Shown: piece after piece, positions 26,841 through 34,501 of the stretch
Layout of the letters: each line of letters opens with the position of its first letter
How positions within the stretch are numbered: position 1 is the first letter of the stretch
Program-made: the position numbers and the translations under genes
The notes under the pieces: model-generated
What the model was told of the DNA's origin: nothing
The model's database searches: none
The model's input: only the letters and a program-made list of their open reading frames with translations
Assembly: GCA_963763325.1 (NCBI GenBank)
Contig: CAVXOL010000024.1
Coordinates: 1-64,000 of the forward strand
Origin: JBBECJ01 sp963763325
Lineage (GTDB): Bacteria > Chloroflexota > Chloroflexia > Thermomicrobiales > CFX8
Length of the DNA stretch: 64,000 bases
Direction: 5' to 3'

Positions 26841-28551
26841 TCGCCGTGCCTTCGAGACGCTGGCGAAGCGCCTCACGGATGCGTGGGACGAACTTCACGA
26901 CGGAAGCCGCTGGGTCATCAGCGTCGGGATCAGCGAATGCTCGATTGCCAAAGGCGCGTTGCATACGTTCGATCACCTGCGCCTGAAGCTTGAGGATTCC
27001 GGCCTTCGCTACACGCTGCGCCGCGTCGGCTGTGGCGGCTGGTGCTGGGCTGAGCCGTTCGTGACCGTCAGCGGCCCCGGCATGCCGTCGATCCTTTACG
27101 CAAACGTTGACGCGGACCGCGTTCCGGATCTCGTCTCCAGCATGCAGCGAGGTGTCCCATACTACGACCTCGCGGTTGGTGTCGAAGGCGACACGCCGCA
27201 TGGCGACCTGCGGCCGCTCAAGGAGCATCCGTTCTTCGCGATCCAGAAGCGTGTTCTATTCGAGAACTGTGGTGTGATCGACCCTGAATCGATCGAAGAC
27301 TACATCGCTCGTGGTGGCTATTCGTCCTGGATCAAAGTGCTGCACGACATGTCTCCCCAGGATGTCATCGAAGAGATGAAGATCGCCAACGTTCGTGGAC
27401 GTGGCGGTGCCGGCTTCCCGGCCGGCATCAAGTGGGAGAGTGCTCGTCAGGCGCGCGCAGAACCAAAGTTCGTCGCAATCAACTCCCACGAGGGTGAGCC
27501 AAACGTCTACAAGGACCGCCGGCTGATCGAGAGCGACCCGCACCTCATTCTGGAGGGCATCCTGATCGCCTGCTACGCCGTTGGTGCCCATCGCGGCTAC
27601 AACTACGTCGGCGGCGAGCATGTGCTGGCGTTGGCACGCTTTAAGAAGGCCGTCCAGCAGGCCGTTGACTACGGCTTGATTGGTGACAATGTTCTCGGCA
27701 CGGGATTCGATGTCGAGGTACGCACTCGTGCCGGTGGTGGCGCCTACATCTGCGGCGAAGGTTCGGCGCTCATGTACTCCGTCATGGGTGAGCGCGGACA
27801 GCCGCGCACCAAGCCGCCCCGCTCGGTCGAAGAGGGACTCTGGCGTCGCCCGACGATGCTCAACAACACCGAGTCGATCGCGACCGCATCACTCATCGTC
27901 CGAAACGGCGGCGACTGGTACGCCGCGATGGGGACAGAGAAGAGCAAGGGCACCAAGCTGATCACGATGCAGGGTCCGCTCAAGCGGCTCGGGGTCGTCG
28001 AGGTCGAGATGGGCGCCAATCTTAAGGACCTGATCTTCGACGTCTACGGCGGTATGAAGGACGGGTACGAATTCAAGGGTATCCAGACCGGCGGTGTCTC
28101 GGCTGGTGCGCTGACTGAGGACCAGCTCGACGTGCCAGTCGACTTCGACTCCCTCACGCCGCTCGGTGGGATGCTTGGCTCCGGCGGTTTCGTCGTCTTT
28201 GACAAGTCCGTCTGCGCCGTCGAGTTCGCGCGCTACCTGCAAGCCTTCAACCGCTACGAGTCGTGTAGCAAGTGCACGCCATGTCGTCTCGGGAATCCTG
28301 CGTTGGTCGAGATCATCGATCGAATGCGACTCGGAAGCGCCCGCTCAACTGACCTGATGCTGATCGAGCAGGCCAGCAAGCATGTCATCGAGTTATCACT
28401 CTGTGGCCTCGGTCAGGTCGCTCCGATGCCGCTACTCGGCATGATCAAGGCCTACCGCGATGAATTTGAGGCTCACGTGAATGGCGTTTGCCCGACCGGA
28501 ACCTGCCCGATGCACCAGCACGCCGGGATGGCGCTCGCAGCCGACGGCTAA
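26806..28551 (+). CDS. nuoF: NuoF/HoxF-type diaphorase subunit with N-terminal thioredoxin-like domain
   Basis: Flavoprotein that oxidises NAD(P)H using FMN and a [4Fe-4S] cluster. NADH loop VRGRGGAGFPAGIKW and FMN motif ICGEGSALMYSV are present. Cluster ligands are CSKCTPC plus a late Cys in LSLCGLG, and the C-terminal NGVCPTGTCPMH adds more cysteines. The first ~130 residues form a second thioredoxin-like domain with a degraded ligand set (SECSIAKGA then GCGGWC), as in HndC/HoxF-like fusions. Start at GTG 26806 or ATG 26827. It overlaps nuoE. No catalytic partner such as NuoG or a dehydrogenase alpha subunit is in the window. Confidence 0.88.
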   Translation: MDQPNDTMTLTDRRAFETLAKRLTDAWDELHDGSRWVISVGISECSIAKGALHTFDHLRLKLEDSGLRYTLRRVGCGGWCWAEPFVTVSGPGMPSILYANVDADRVPDLVSSMQRGVPYYDLAVGVEGDTPHGDLRPLKEHPFFAIQKRVLFENCGVIDPESIEDYIARGGYSSWIKVLHDMSPQDVIEEMKIANVRGRGGAGFPAGIKWESARQARAEPKFVAINSHEGEPNVYKDRRLIESDPHLILEGILIACYAVGAHRGYNYVGGEHVLALARFKKAVQQAVDYGLIGDNVLGTGFDVEVRTRAGGGAYICGEGSALMYSVMGERGQPRTKPPRSVEEGLWRRPTMLNNTESIATASLIVRNGGDWYAAMGTEKSKGTKLITMQGPLKRLGVVEVEMGANLKDLIFDVYGGMKDGYEFKGIQTGGVSAGALTEDQLDVPVDFDSLTPLGGMLGSGGFVVFDKSVCAVEFARYLQAFNRYESCSKCTPCRLGNPALVEIIDRMRLGSARSTDLMLIEQASKHVIELSLCGLGQVAPMPLLGMIKAYRDEFEAHVNGVCPTGTCPMHQHAGMALAADG

Positions 28552-28654
28552 CGACGCGTACACCTGATCCTCATCGAACAATCTCTTCTTGTGAGCCGTC
28601 TGAACGGTAGGCCGGTAGGGGTTGGTCTCTGAGACTCAGGTGGACGCGTAGCAC

Positions 28655-29656
28655 TTACTCCAACGATAACTGCAAACCGATCCCGCGTGACTCTGCGGCC
28701 TTCAGCGCCGCCGCGCCGACGATCATGTCCTGAATTGCGTTCCCAACCGACTTGAAGAAGGTGATCTGGGTTTCGTTCTCACGGCCCTGCGCGATTCCAT
28801 CGACAATGTGCCCGAGTTCGAGTTGTATCGCGCTCTCTGTGATGACTCCGCGACCGATTGGCTGGATCAGATCGCCCGCCTCATGCAGTACGGCGTTGAC
28901 CTCGTCAACGACGATCCGTGCTCGCGCAACGGTCTCATCCGGCACTTCCTGCATCTCTGGAGTGTAGGCTCCGATGCCGTTGATATGCGCTCCTGGCGTA
29001 AGCCAGCTGTCCTCAAAGACCGCGCTTCTTGCTGTTGTCGCCGTGCAGATGACATCAGCTCCTTCGACCGCCTCCCGCGCACTGGACACCGGTCGAACGC
29101 GCTCAGCTAACGCTGGTGCCCAGACGGCGAGACGACTCGCGAAGCTGGCTCTGGCCGCCTCTCCAAGGTCCGAAACGCGAATCTCGGTGATGTCTCGAAC
29201 AGCGCAGACAGCCGCCGCCTGGGTGACTCCTTGTGCACCAGCGCCAATGACTGCGAGGACGCTGCTGTCCTTCCGCGCCAACAGGTCGGTGGCGGCACCG
29301 GACACCGCTCCTGTGCGGAGCGCCGTAATCGTCGCGCCCTCCAGTAGACCAAGTGGCTGCCCAGTCGCTGGGTTGACCAGGACCACAATCGCGTTGATCG
29401 TCGGGAGTCCGATATCACGGTTCCCGGCGAATACGGAAACGATCTTTGCGCCAGTCGCCGCCGGCGCTGTCGCTGACGGTGGCACATAGGCGGGCATGAA
29501 GAGGACGACACCACTGCCATCAGGCATGTTGACCGGCGTTCGGAGTGGGCTGATCGTCTCGCCCCGACTGTTGGCCGCGAAGACGCTCTTCATCAACTCG
29601 ATCGCGTCCCGCATCGGTACGAGATCCCGGATCTCCGCACCCGTTAACGCCAGCAT
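28655..29656 (-). CDS. Ornithine cyclodeaminase / mu-crystallin family protein
   Basis: NAD(P)-dependent enzyme of the OCD family, whose members include ornithine cyclodeaminase, alanine dehydrogenase and ketimine reductase. The ATG at 29656 (AGGAG about eight bases upstream) gives 333 residues, the usual length. Visible: substrate-loop pattern GETISPLRTPVNMP, Rossmann motif VIGAGAQGVTQAA, TATTARSAVF and late acidic residue block RIVVDEV. The exact substrate cannot be told from sequence, because the residues separating ornithine from alanine or lysine types are not diagnostic by eye. It is convergent with nuoF. Confidence 0.83.
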   Translation of the reverse strand: MLALTGAEIRDLVPMRDAIELMKSVFAANSRGETISPLRTPVNMPDGSGVVLFMPAYVPPSATAPAATGAKIVSVFAGNRDIGLPTINAIVVLVNPATGQPLGLLEGATITALRTGAVSGAATDLLARKDSSVLAVIGAGAQGVTQAAAVCAVRDITEIRVSDLGEAARASFASRLAVWAPALAERVRPVSSAREAVEGADVICTATTARSAVFEDSWLTPGAHINGIGAYTPEMQEVPDETVARARIVVDEVNAVLHEAGDLIQPIGRGVITESAIQLELGHIVDGIAQGRENETQITFFKSVGNAIQDMIVGAAALKAAESRGIGLQLSLE

Positions 29657-29914
29657 CACACCCGCTCCTGCCGTTTTGCTCTCAGCCAGTCCGAACGGCA
29701 GTCTAGCACGCAGGCGAGACGCTGATGTGCTGAGTCCACCGCTCTGCTGATTCGGACGAGATGAGCACTCCGGAGGTTTGACGCGGTCGTAGAAATTCGA
29801 TGAGCGCGTCCCGCAGACATATCCCAGACACATGAACCTAGTGAAACGAACCTGTCAGTTGCCACATGCAAGCCATGCTGTTTGCAACAGCGACATTGCC
29901 CGCAATACGCAACA

Positions 29915-30538
29915 TTAGATCCCGCGTATGTGCTGCAACCGGTCTCGAATCTGCCGCAGGTCGTCGACGAACGTCGCCATCCACTGCTCGCGCGAGTCTG
30001 GGCGCTGGATCATCACGAATGACGGGTGAACTGTTGCCAGAACATCGTGTCCGGCGTCGCTCGTGAACCACTTGCCGCGCTGATCCATAAGGCGGAATGT
30101 CTTACCCATGAGACGCTTGGCTGCGACAGCGCCGAGACAGCAGATGATCGCCGGCTGAATGATCTCAATCTCCTTGTCGAGCCAGATTGCGCACGCGTTG
30201 ATCTCGCTCTGCTTCGGCGCCCGGTTCTTTTGCCGTCCGCTGTCCGATCGCACCCAGGGTCGGTGCTTGACGGTATTCGTGACGTAGACTGCTGAACGAT
30301 CGATCCCAGCCAGTGCCAGCGCCTCGTCGAAGAGTTGTCCGGCAGGTCCGACGAACGGCTCGCCAGTCTGATCCTCGCGGGCACCTGGGGCTTCGCCGAT
30401 GAACATCACTGTCGCGTCGGTGGGGCCGGCTCCAAACACCGTCTGGGTGCCAATTTCGTGCAACGGGCAACGTGTGCAGCGCGTTGCCTCAGCGCGCACT
30501 TTGTCAATCGCAGTCGAGCGATTCGTCGCTGATGACAC
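29915..30538 (-). CDS. Uracil-DNA glycosylase, family 4 type
   Basis: Iron-sulfur uracil-DNA glycosylase that removes uracil from DNA after cytosine deamination. Motif A GEAPGAREDQTG with the aspartate-containing GEPFVGPAGQL, and motif B HPSFVM, are present. Cluster cysteines are visible in CTRCPLHE near the N-terminus and CCLGAVAA in the C-terminal half. Length 207 residues fits. The GTG start at 30538 has AAGGAGG upstream. It is divergent from recQ, whose start is 160 bases away; both act in DNA repair. Family 4 enzymes are common in thermophiles, which agrees with a Thermomicrobia-like host. Confidence 0.88.
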   Translation of the reverse strand: MSSATNRSTAIDKVRAEATRCTRCPLHEIGTQTVFGAGPTDATVMFIGEAPGAREDQTGEPFVGPAGQLFDEALALAGIDRSAVYVTNTVKHRPWVRSDSGRQKNRAPKQSEINACAIWLDKEIEIIQPAIICCLGAVAAKRLMGKTFRLMDQRGKWFTSDAGHDVLATVHPSFVMIQRPDSREQWMATFVDDLRQIRDRLQHIRGI

Positions 30539-30698
30539 GGCGTCCTCCTTGTTGAAGTCGAAGCAAGTTGTATGCCGGATCGGGGCAGAAAGGAGGTGAA
30601 TGGCGTATCCTTACGATCCCTGACCAACGCCCGTCGCCAGTTCCCGGCAACAGGCATCGAACCGCCGTTACCGGCCTGAGCAGGAGCCAGGAACCCAC

Positions 30699-32915
30699 AT
30701 GCAGACAGCGTCCCAACAGCCGGCCAGTGCCGGCAACCGGAGCTATGATCGCCCGACCGACGAGCAGATCGCAGCGACACTTCAATCCACATTCGGGTAC
30801 CGTTCGTTCCGTCCACTTCAGCAGGAGATCGTCGACGCCATCCTCGATCGGCAGGATGTCTTCGTCCTGATGCCGACTGGCGGTGGCAAGTCGCTCTGTT
30901 ACCAGCTTCCAGCCTTGCTCCTCGATGGGCTGACCGTCGTCGTCTCGCCACTTATCGCGCTCATGAAGGATCAGGTCGACGCGCTTCAGGCACTCGGTGT
31001 CCCGGCGACGTTCATCAACAGCTCGCTCGATGCCTCAGAAGCGGGTGAGCGTCAGGCTGCCGTTGCGCGAGGCGACATAAAGTTGCTGTACGTGGCACCC
31101 GAGCGGCTCGTGCTCCCAGGTTTCCTGCATCTCCTGCAACATACCGGCGTCACGATGTTCGCGATCGACGAAGCACATTGTGTCTCGGAGTGGGGGCATG
31201 ACTTCCGGCCCGAGTATCGCGAGCTCCGCCAACTCCGTGACCGCTTCCCGGACGCGATATTCTCCGCCTTCACCGCGACCGCGACGCCGCGTGTCAGGGA
31301 CGACATTCGCAATCAACTCGGACTTGAACAGGCGAGCGGCTTCCTTGGCAGCTTCAACCGCCCGAATCTTTACTATGAAGTTCGTCCGAAGCAGGCCGCG
31401 TATCAGCAACTGCTCGATTATGTTCACTCTCGCAAAGGCGCTTCAGGGATTGTCTACTGCCAGACGCGAGCCTCGACGGAAGATCTCGCGGATCGACTGC
31501 GCGGTGATGGCGTCAACGCCGCTGCGTATCACGGTGGCATGGATAGCAGGCAACGCCAGAGCGTTCAGGATGCGTTCGTTCGCGACAACGTCCAGATCAT
31601 CGTAGCGACGATCGCGTTTGGGATGGGCATCGACAAGCCGGATGTCCGTTTCGTCGTCCACTACGACCTGCCGAAGAACCTGGAAGGCTATTACCAGGAG
31701 AGCGGCCGCGCTGGCCGCGACGGCGATCCTGCCGACTGCATCCTGTTCTTTACCTACGGAGACGTCGGCAAACATCTGCACTTCATTGATGACAAGCCGA
31801 CCGAGGCTTTACGAGACGCCGCACGCCAGCAACTGCGGCAAATGACCGACTGGGCCGAGAGCACCACTTGCCGTCGAAAGGCACTCCTGGGCTACTTTGA
31901 CGAGGCCTGGGACGACGAACAGACCCAGTGCTGCGATGTCTGCCGCAACCCGGTCGATGAGGTTGACTACACGGTCCCTGCTCAGATGTTCCTCTCGTGC
32001 GTCAAGCGGACCGGCGAGCGATTTGGGGCCGCTTATGTGATCGATGTCCTGCGCGGCTCGACGGCCGAGAGGATCATGAAATTTGGCCACAACCGACTCT
32101 CGACCTGGGGGATCGGCAAGGACCGCAGCAAGGAAGAGTGGAACTACATAGTTCGCGGCATCGTCCGGACCGGCTTCGCCCGTCAGGACCCGGAGGAGTT
32201 CAACGCGGTCAAGATCACGAACGAGGGCTATCAGCTGCTCTTCAAGGGCGAGAAGCTTCTCCTCCCGGCAGCGCCGGTTCGCGGAAGCCGTCGGACGGCG
32301 ACCGATTCATCTGACACAGCGATTGTGCACCATGAGCTCTTCGACGAACTGCGCCGGCTGCGAAAGGACCTCGCCGATTCGCGTGGTGTGCCTCCCTACG
32401 TAATCTTTCCAGACACGACGTTGCGTCAGATGGCCGCCCAACTTCCTGCGACCGTGGACCAGCTGCTGACGATTTCGGGGGTCGGTCAGCGAAAGGCTCA
32501 GGAGTTCGGTGATGCCTTCCTCGAAGCCATCGGGGCGTACGCAATCCGAACCGGTGCGACCCCCTCGATGGCACCAATCGCTCCGACGGTCCGCGCAAAG
32601 CCGCGTCGCAAGTCACTTACCGATACTGCGCGGCAGACGCTGGATCTCTTCGATCGTGGCCTTTCAGTCGCTGATGTGGCGCGGGAGCGCGGAATGTCGG
32701 ACATCACGATCGAGGGGCATCTCGAGGACGCCATTCGCTCTGGTGCCGACGTCGATCTGGACCGCCTTGTGTCGCCAGCCCGACGCGTCGAAATCGAGTC
32801 CGCGATAGACGCTGTCGGCGCGGAACTACTGAAGCCGATCCGCGATGCGCTCGGCGAAGAGTTCTCGTACGCCGAGATTCGCTTTGCGCGAGCAGCGTAC
32901 GAGGCCTCAAAGTAG
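30699..32915 (+). CDS. recQ: ATP-dependent DNA helicase RecQ with extra C-terminal HTH
   Basis: 3'-5' helicase in recombination and repair. Domain order: helicase lobe 1 (Walker A MPTGGGKSLCYQLP, DEAHC box), lobe 2 with QESGRAGRDG, RecQ-Zn with cysteines in TTCRRKALL and CCDVC, RQC winged helix, HRDC (residues about 535-610, DELRRLRKDLADSRGVPPY), then a C-terminal helix-turn-helix unit (DRGLSVADVARERGMSDITIEGHLEDA) of the HTH_40 kind. At 738 residues it is longer than the 610 of E. coli RecQ because of this tail. ATG at 30699. Complete, and the frame is intact. Confidence 0.92.
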   Translation: MQTASQQPASAGNRSYDRPTDEQIAATLQSTFGYRSFRPLQQEIVDAILDRQDVFVLMPTGGGKSLCYQLPALLLDGLTVVVSPLIALMKDQVDALQALGVPATFINSSLDASEAGERQAAVARGDIKLLYVAPERLVLPGFLHLLQHTGVTMFAIDEAHCVSEWGHDFRPEYRELRQLRDRFPDAIFSAFTATATPRVRDDIRNQLGLEQASGFLGSFNRPNLYYEVRPKQAAYQQLLDYVHSRKGASGIVYCQTRASTEDLADRLRGDGVNAAAYHGGMDSRQRQSVQDAFVRDNVQIIVATIAFGMGIDKPDVRFVVHYDLPKNLEGYYQESGRAGRDGDPADCILFFTYGDVGKHLHFIDDKPTEALRDAARQQLRQMTDWAESTTCRRKALLGYFDEAWDDEQTQCCDVCRNPVDEVDYTVPAQMFLSCVKRTGERFGAAYVIDVLRGSTAERIMKFGHNRLSTWGIGKDRSKEEWNYIVRGIVRTGFARQDPEEFNAVKITNEGYQLLFKGEKLLLPAAPVRGSRRTATDSSDTAIVHHELFDELRRLRKDLADSRGVPPYVIFPDTTLRQMAAQLPATVDQLLTISGVGQRKAQEFGDAFLEAIGAYAIRTGATPSMAPIAPTVRAKPRRKSLTDTARQTLDLFDRGLSVADVARERGMSDITIEGHLEDAIRSGADVDLDRLVSPARRVEIESAIDAVGAELLKPIRDALGEEFSYAEIRFARAAYEASK

Positions 32916-32978
32916 CGGACGACCGCGGCGAGATTAGTCTCTCAACGGCAATAAGTCGGCAAGTGGCCGGTCAGAAGC

Positions 32979-33007
32979 AAAAGCGCCGGACCATTGCGGC
33001 CCGGCGC
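32979..33007 (-). terminator. Rho-independent terminator of the tRNA-Asn gene
   Basis: On the minus strand a seven-base-pair GC stem (GCGCCGG / CCGGCGC) with an eleven-base loop is followed by TTTTG. It lies ten bases beyond the tRNA 3' end. Confidence 0.7.
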
Positions 33008-33016
33008 GTACCATTG

Positions 33017-33088
33017 CTCCCCGACGTGGACTCGAACCACGAACCTTACGGTTAACAGCCGTCTGCTCTACCATTGAGCTATCGGGGA
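33017..33088 (-). tRNA. tRNA-Asn (anticodon GUU)
   Basis: A 72-base cloverleaf on the minus strand. Acceptor stem TCCCCGA pairs with TCGGGGA plus discriminator G. The D-arm has AGCTCAATGGTAGAGC, the anticodon stem ACGG/CCGT encloses loop CTGTTAA with anticodon GTT (33054-33056), and the T-arm has GTGGTTCGAGTCCAC. The 3' CCA is not encoded (GCAA follows), so it must be added by nucleotidyltransferase. The gene has its own promoter and terminator and sits between recQ and the ROK gene. Confidence 0.95.
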
Positions 33089-33113
33089 ACGATATCTCAT
33101 TCGATCGTCGGGG

Positions 33114-33143
33114 ATTCTAGCATACCGCCATCAATCCGATCAA
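33114..33143 (-). promoter_or_regulatory. Promoter of tRNA-Asn
   Basis: Minus strand: TTGATC (33138-33143), 18-base spacer, TAGAAT (33114-33119), preceded by TGC, making an extended -10. The -10 lies 25 bases upstream of the tRNA 5' end, the expected spacing for a short 5' leader. Confidence 0.65.
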
Positions 33144-33164
33144 CCGAGGTGAGATTGTGAAGTA

Positions 33165-33173
33165 TGGTACAAT
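33165..33173 (+). promoter_or_regulatory. Extended -10 promoter candidate for the ROK gene
   Basis: TGGTACAAT, an extended -10, lies about 70 bases upstream of the GTG at 33243. No good -35 is at the expected distance. It is back to back with the tRNA-Asn promoter. Confidence 0.45.
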
Positions 33174-33242
33174 GTTTACGCTTCCAGCCAAAGCGACTCC
33201 TCATCTACTTCTGGAACAGCGCAGGATAAGGGGCTTTCGGTC

Positions 33243-34226
33243 GTGGCGTCATCAGACGGTCAACGGTCCGACTCAGCGTTAGCCATCGCCGTTGAAATTG
33301 GCGGCCGGGGTCATCGTGTCGCGCTCGCAAGCGCTGACGGTCGAATTATCGATAGCGCCCATGCGATCGGTCATGGACCGAATGCTGCCGTCACCGTCGA
33401 CACTATTTGCGGCCTGATCGAGTCGATCATGAGCCGGAGGCACGTCGACGACGCGATCGTCCAGGGGATAGGTGTCGCCTTCGGCGGACCGGTTGATGCC
33501 GACCGTGGCATCACCCAACGCTCACACCGTGTACCAGGCTTCGAGCATTTCCCGCTCGCTGGTGTGATTGAAGATCGCTTCGGCATTCGCACCGTCCTCG
33601 AGAATGACGCTCGTGCCGCGGCGCTCGGCGAGTTTACTCTCGGCGCAGGACGTGGCGCGCGCGACATGGTCTACCTGCACCTCGGATTTGGCGTAGGTGG
33701 AGCGCTGGTGCTCGACGGACGCCTGCAACACGGCGCATCAATGACGGCCGGCGAGATTGGACATATGGTCGTCTCTGCCAACGGTCACGATGGCCCGCGT
33801 TGCTCCTGCGGCAAGCCCGGACACCTTGAAGCGTACGCGTCCGAACCTTCTATCATCGAACGGATGCGCCTGCACCTGATTCCGGCCGATCCTGACGTGA
33901 AGGCGAGCTGGCTGGCGAGTCCCGGCATCACCGTCCGCCGCATCTTCGATAGCGTCGAGTCCGACGAACATGCCGAGGCTGTCGTGAACGAAACGGTCCA
34001 GGTCATTGGCCTTGCGTTGGCCAACTTCGTCACGGCACTTAATCCGGACGCCGTCGTGATTGGCGGATACGTCGCCGAAACTGGCCCGGCGATGACGGCT
34101 GCGATTCGAGCCAAGATCCGACAGTATGCGTTCGATGCCGCGGCACGGCGAGTGACGGTCGCGGCTGCCCAACTGGGAGCGGACGCGGGGTTGGTGGGGG
34201 CGGTGGTCCTCGCTCTTCGACCATAA
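33243..34226 (+). CDS. ROK-family protein (sugar kinase-like)
   Basis: ROK proteins are ATP-dependent sugar kinases or sugar-responsive repressors. There is no N-terminal helix-turn-helix here, so a kinase such as glucokinase is more likely. Visible: phosphate-loop-like N-terminus AIAVEIGGRGHRVALA, sugar-site block VLENDARAAALGEF with catalytic Asp, GFGVGGALVLDG, and GEIGHMVVS containing the zinc-site histidine. The zinc motif reads CSCGKPGHLEA where most members have C-x-CG-x-x-GC, so one cysteine is replaced by His. The glucose/N-acetylsugar discriminating residues cannot be settled by eye. The GTG start has AGGGG about ten bases upstream. Confidence 0.85.
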   Translation: MASSDGQRSDSALAIAVEIGGRGHRVALASADGRIIDSAHAIGHGPNAAVTVDTICGLIESIMSRRHVDDAIVQGIGVAFGGPVDADRGITQRSHRVPGFEHFPLAGVIEDRFGIRTVLENDARAAALGEFTLGAGRGARDMVYLHLGFGVGGALVLDGRLQHGASMTAGEIGHMVVSANGHDGPRCSCGKPGHLEAYASEPSIIERMRLHLIPADPDVKASWLASPGITVRRIFDSVESDEHAEAVVNETVQVIGLALANFVTALNPDAVVIGGYVAETGPAMTAAIRAKIRQYAFDAAARRVTVAAAQLGADAGLVGAVVLALRP

Positions 34227-34295
34227 TACGCAAGCCAGCAGGATCAACATGTACACTTGCAGGTCGCAACAGGCGATGGATGGAGATTGCAACTC

Positions 34296-34409
34296 ATGAC
34301 ACTCAGTGATTCGGACGTTATGTACCTTCTGACGCTGCTCCGTTCAAGCGAGCAGCCGATGTCAACCGAACAGCTTCTACAGGCTCTCAAGGATCGCAAT
34401 CGATCGTAG
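34296..34409 (+). CDS. Small open frame of 37 codons, possible leader peptide or N-terminal fragment
   Basis: ATG at 34296 preceded by TGGAG; the product is MTLSDSDVMYLLTLLRSSEQ continuing with a short helix rich in Leu, Gln and Lys to a stop at 34407-34409. It resembles the first two helices of a winged-helix domain. It could be a real small protein, an uncoupled leader of the unknown gene that follows, or a frameshifted start of that gene. No independent evidence. Confidence 0.3.
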   Translation: MTLSDSDVMYLLTLLRSSEQPMSTEQLLQALKDRNRS

Positions 34410-34501
34410 ACCGGTTGACGACGTATCTATGATCCTCGATGTCGCTACATCAATTTGAACGGGCGCGCTCCGACAGCACCGCAAGAGAGGGATATCGCTT
34501 C

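Noticed and set aside
30406..30951. Overlapping minus-strand frame spanning the uracil-DNA glycosylase start and recQ
   Set aside because: No motif, and it runs through the well-supported recQ coding strand.
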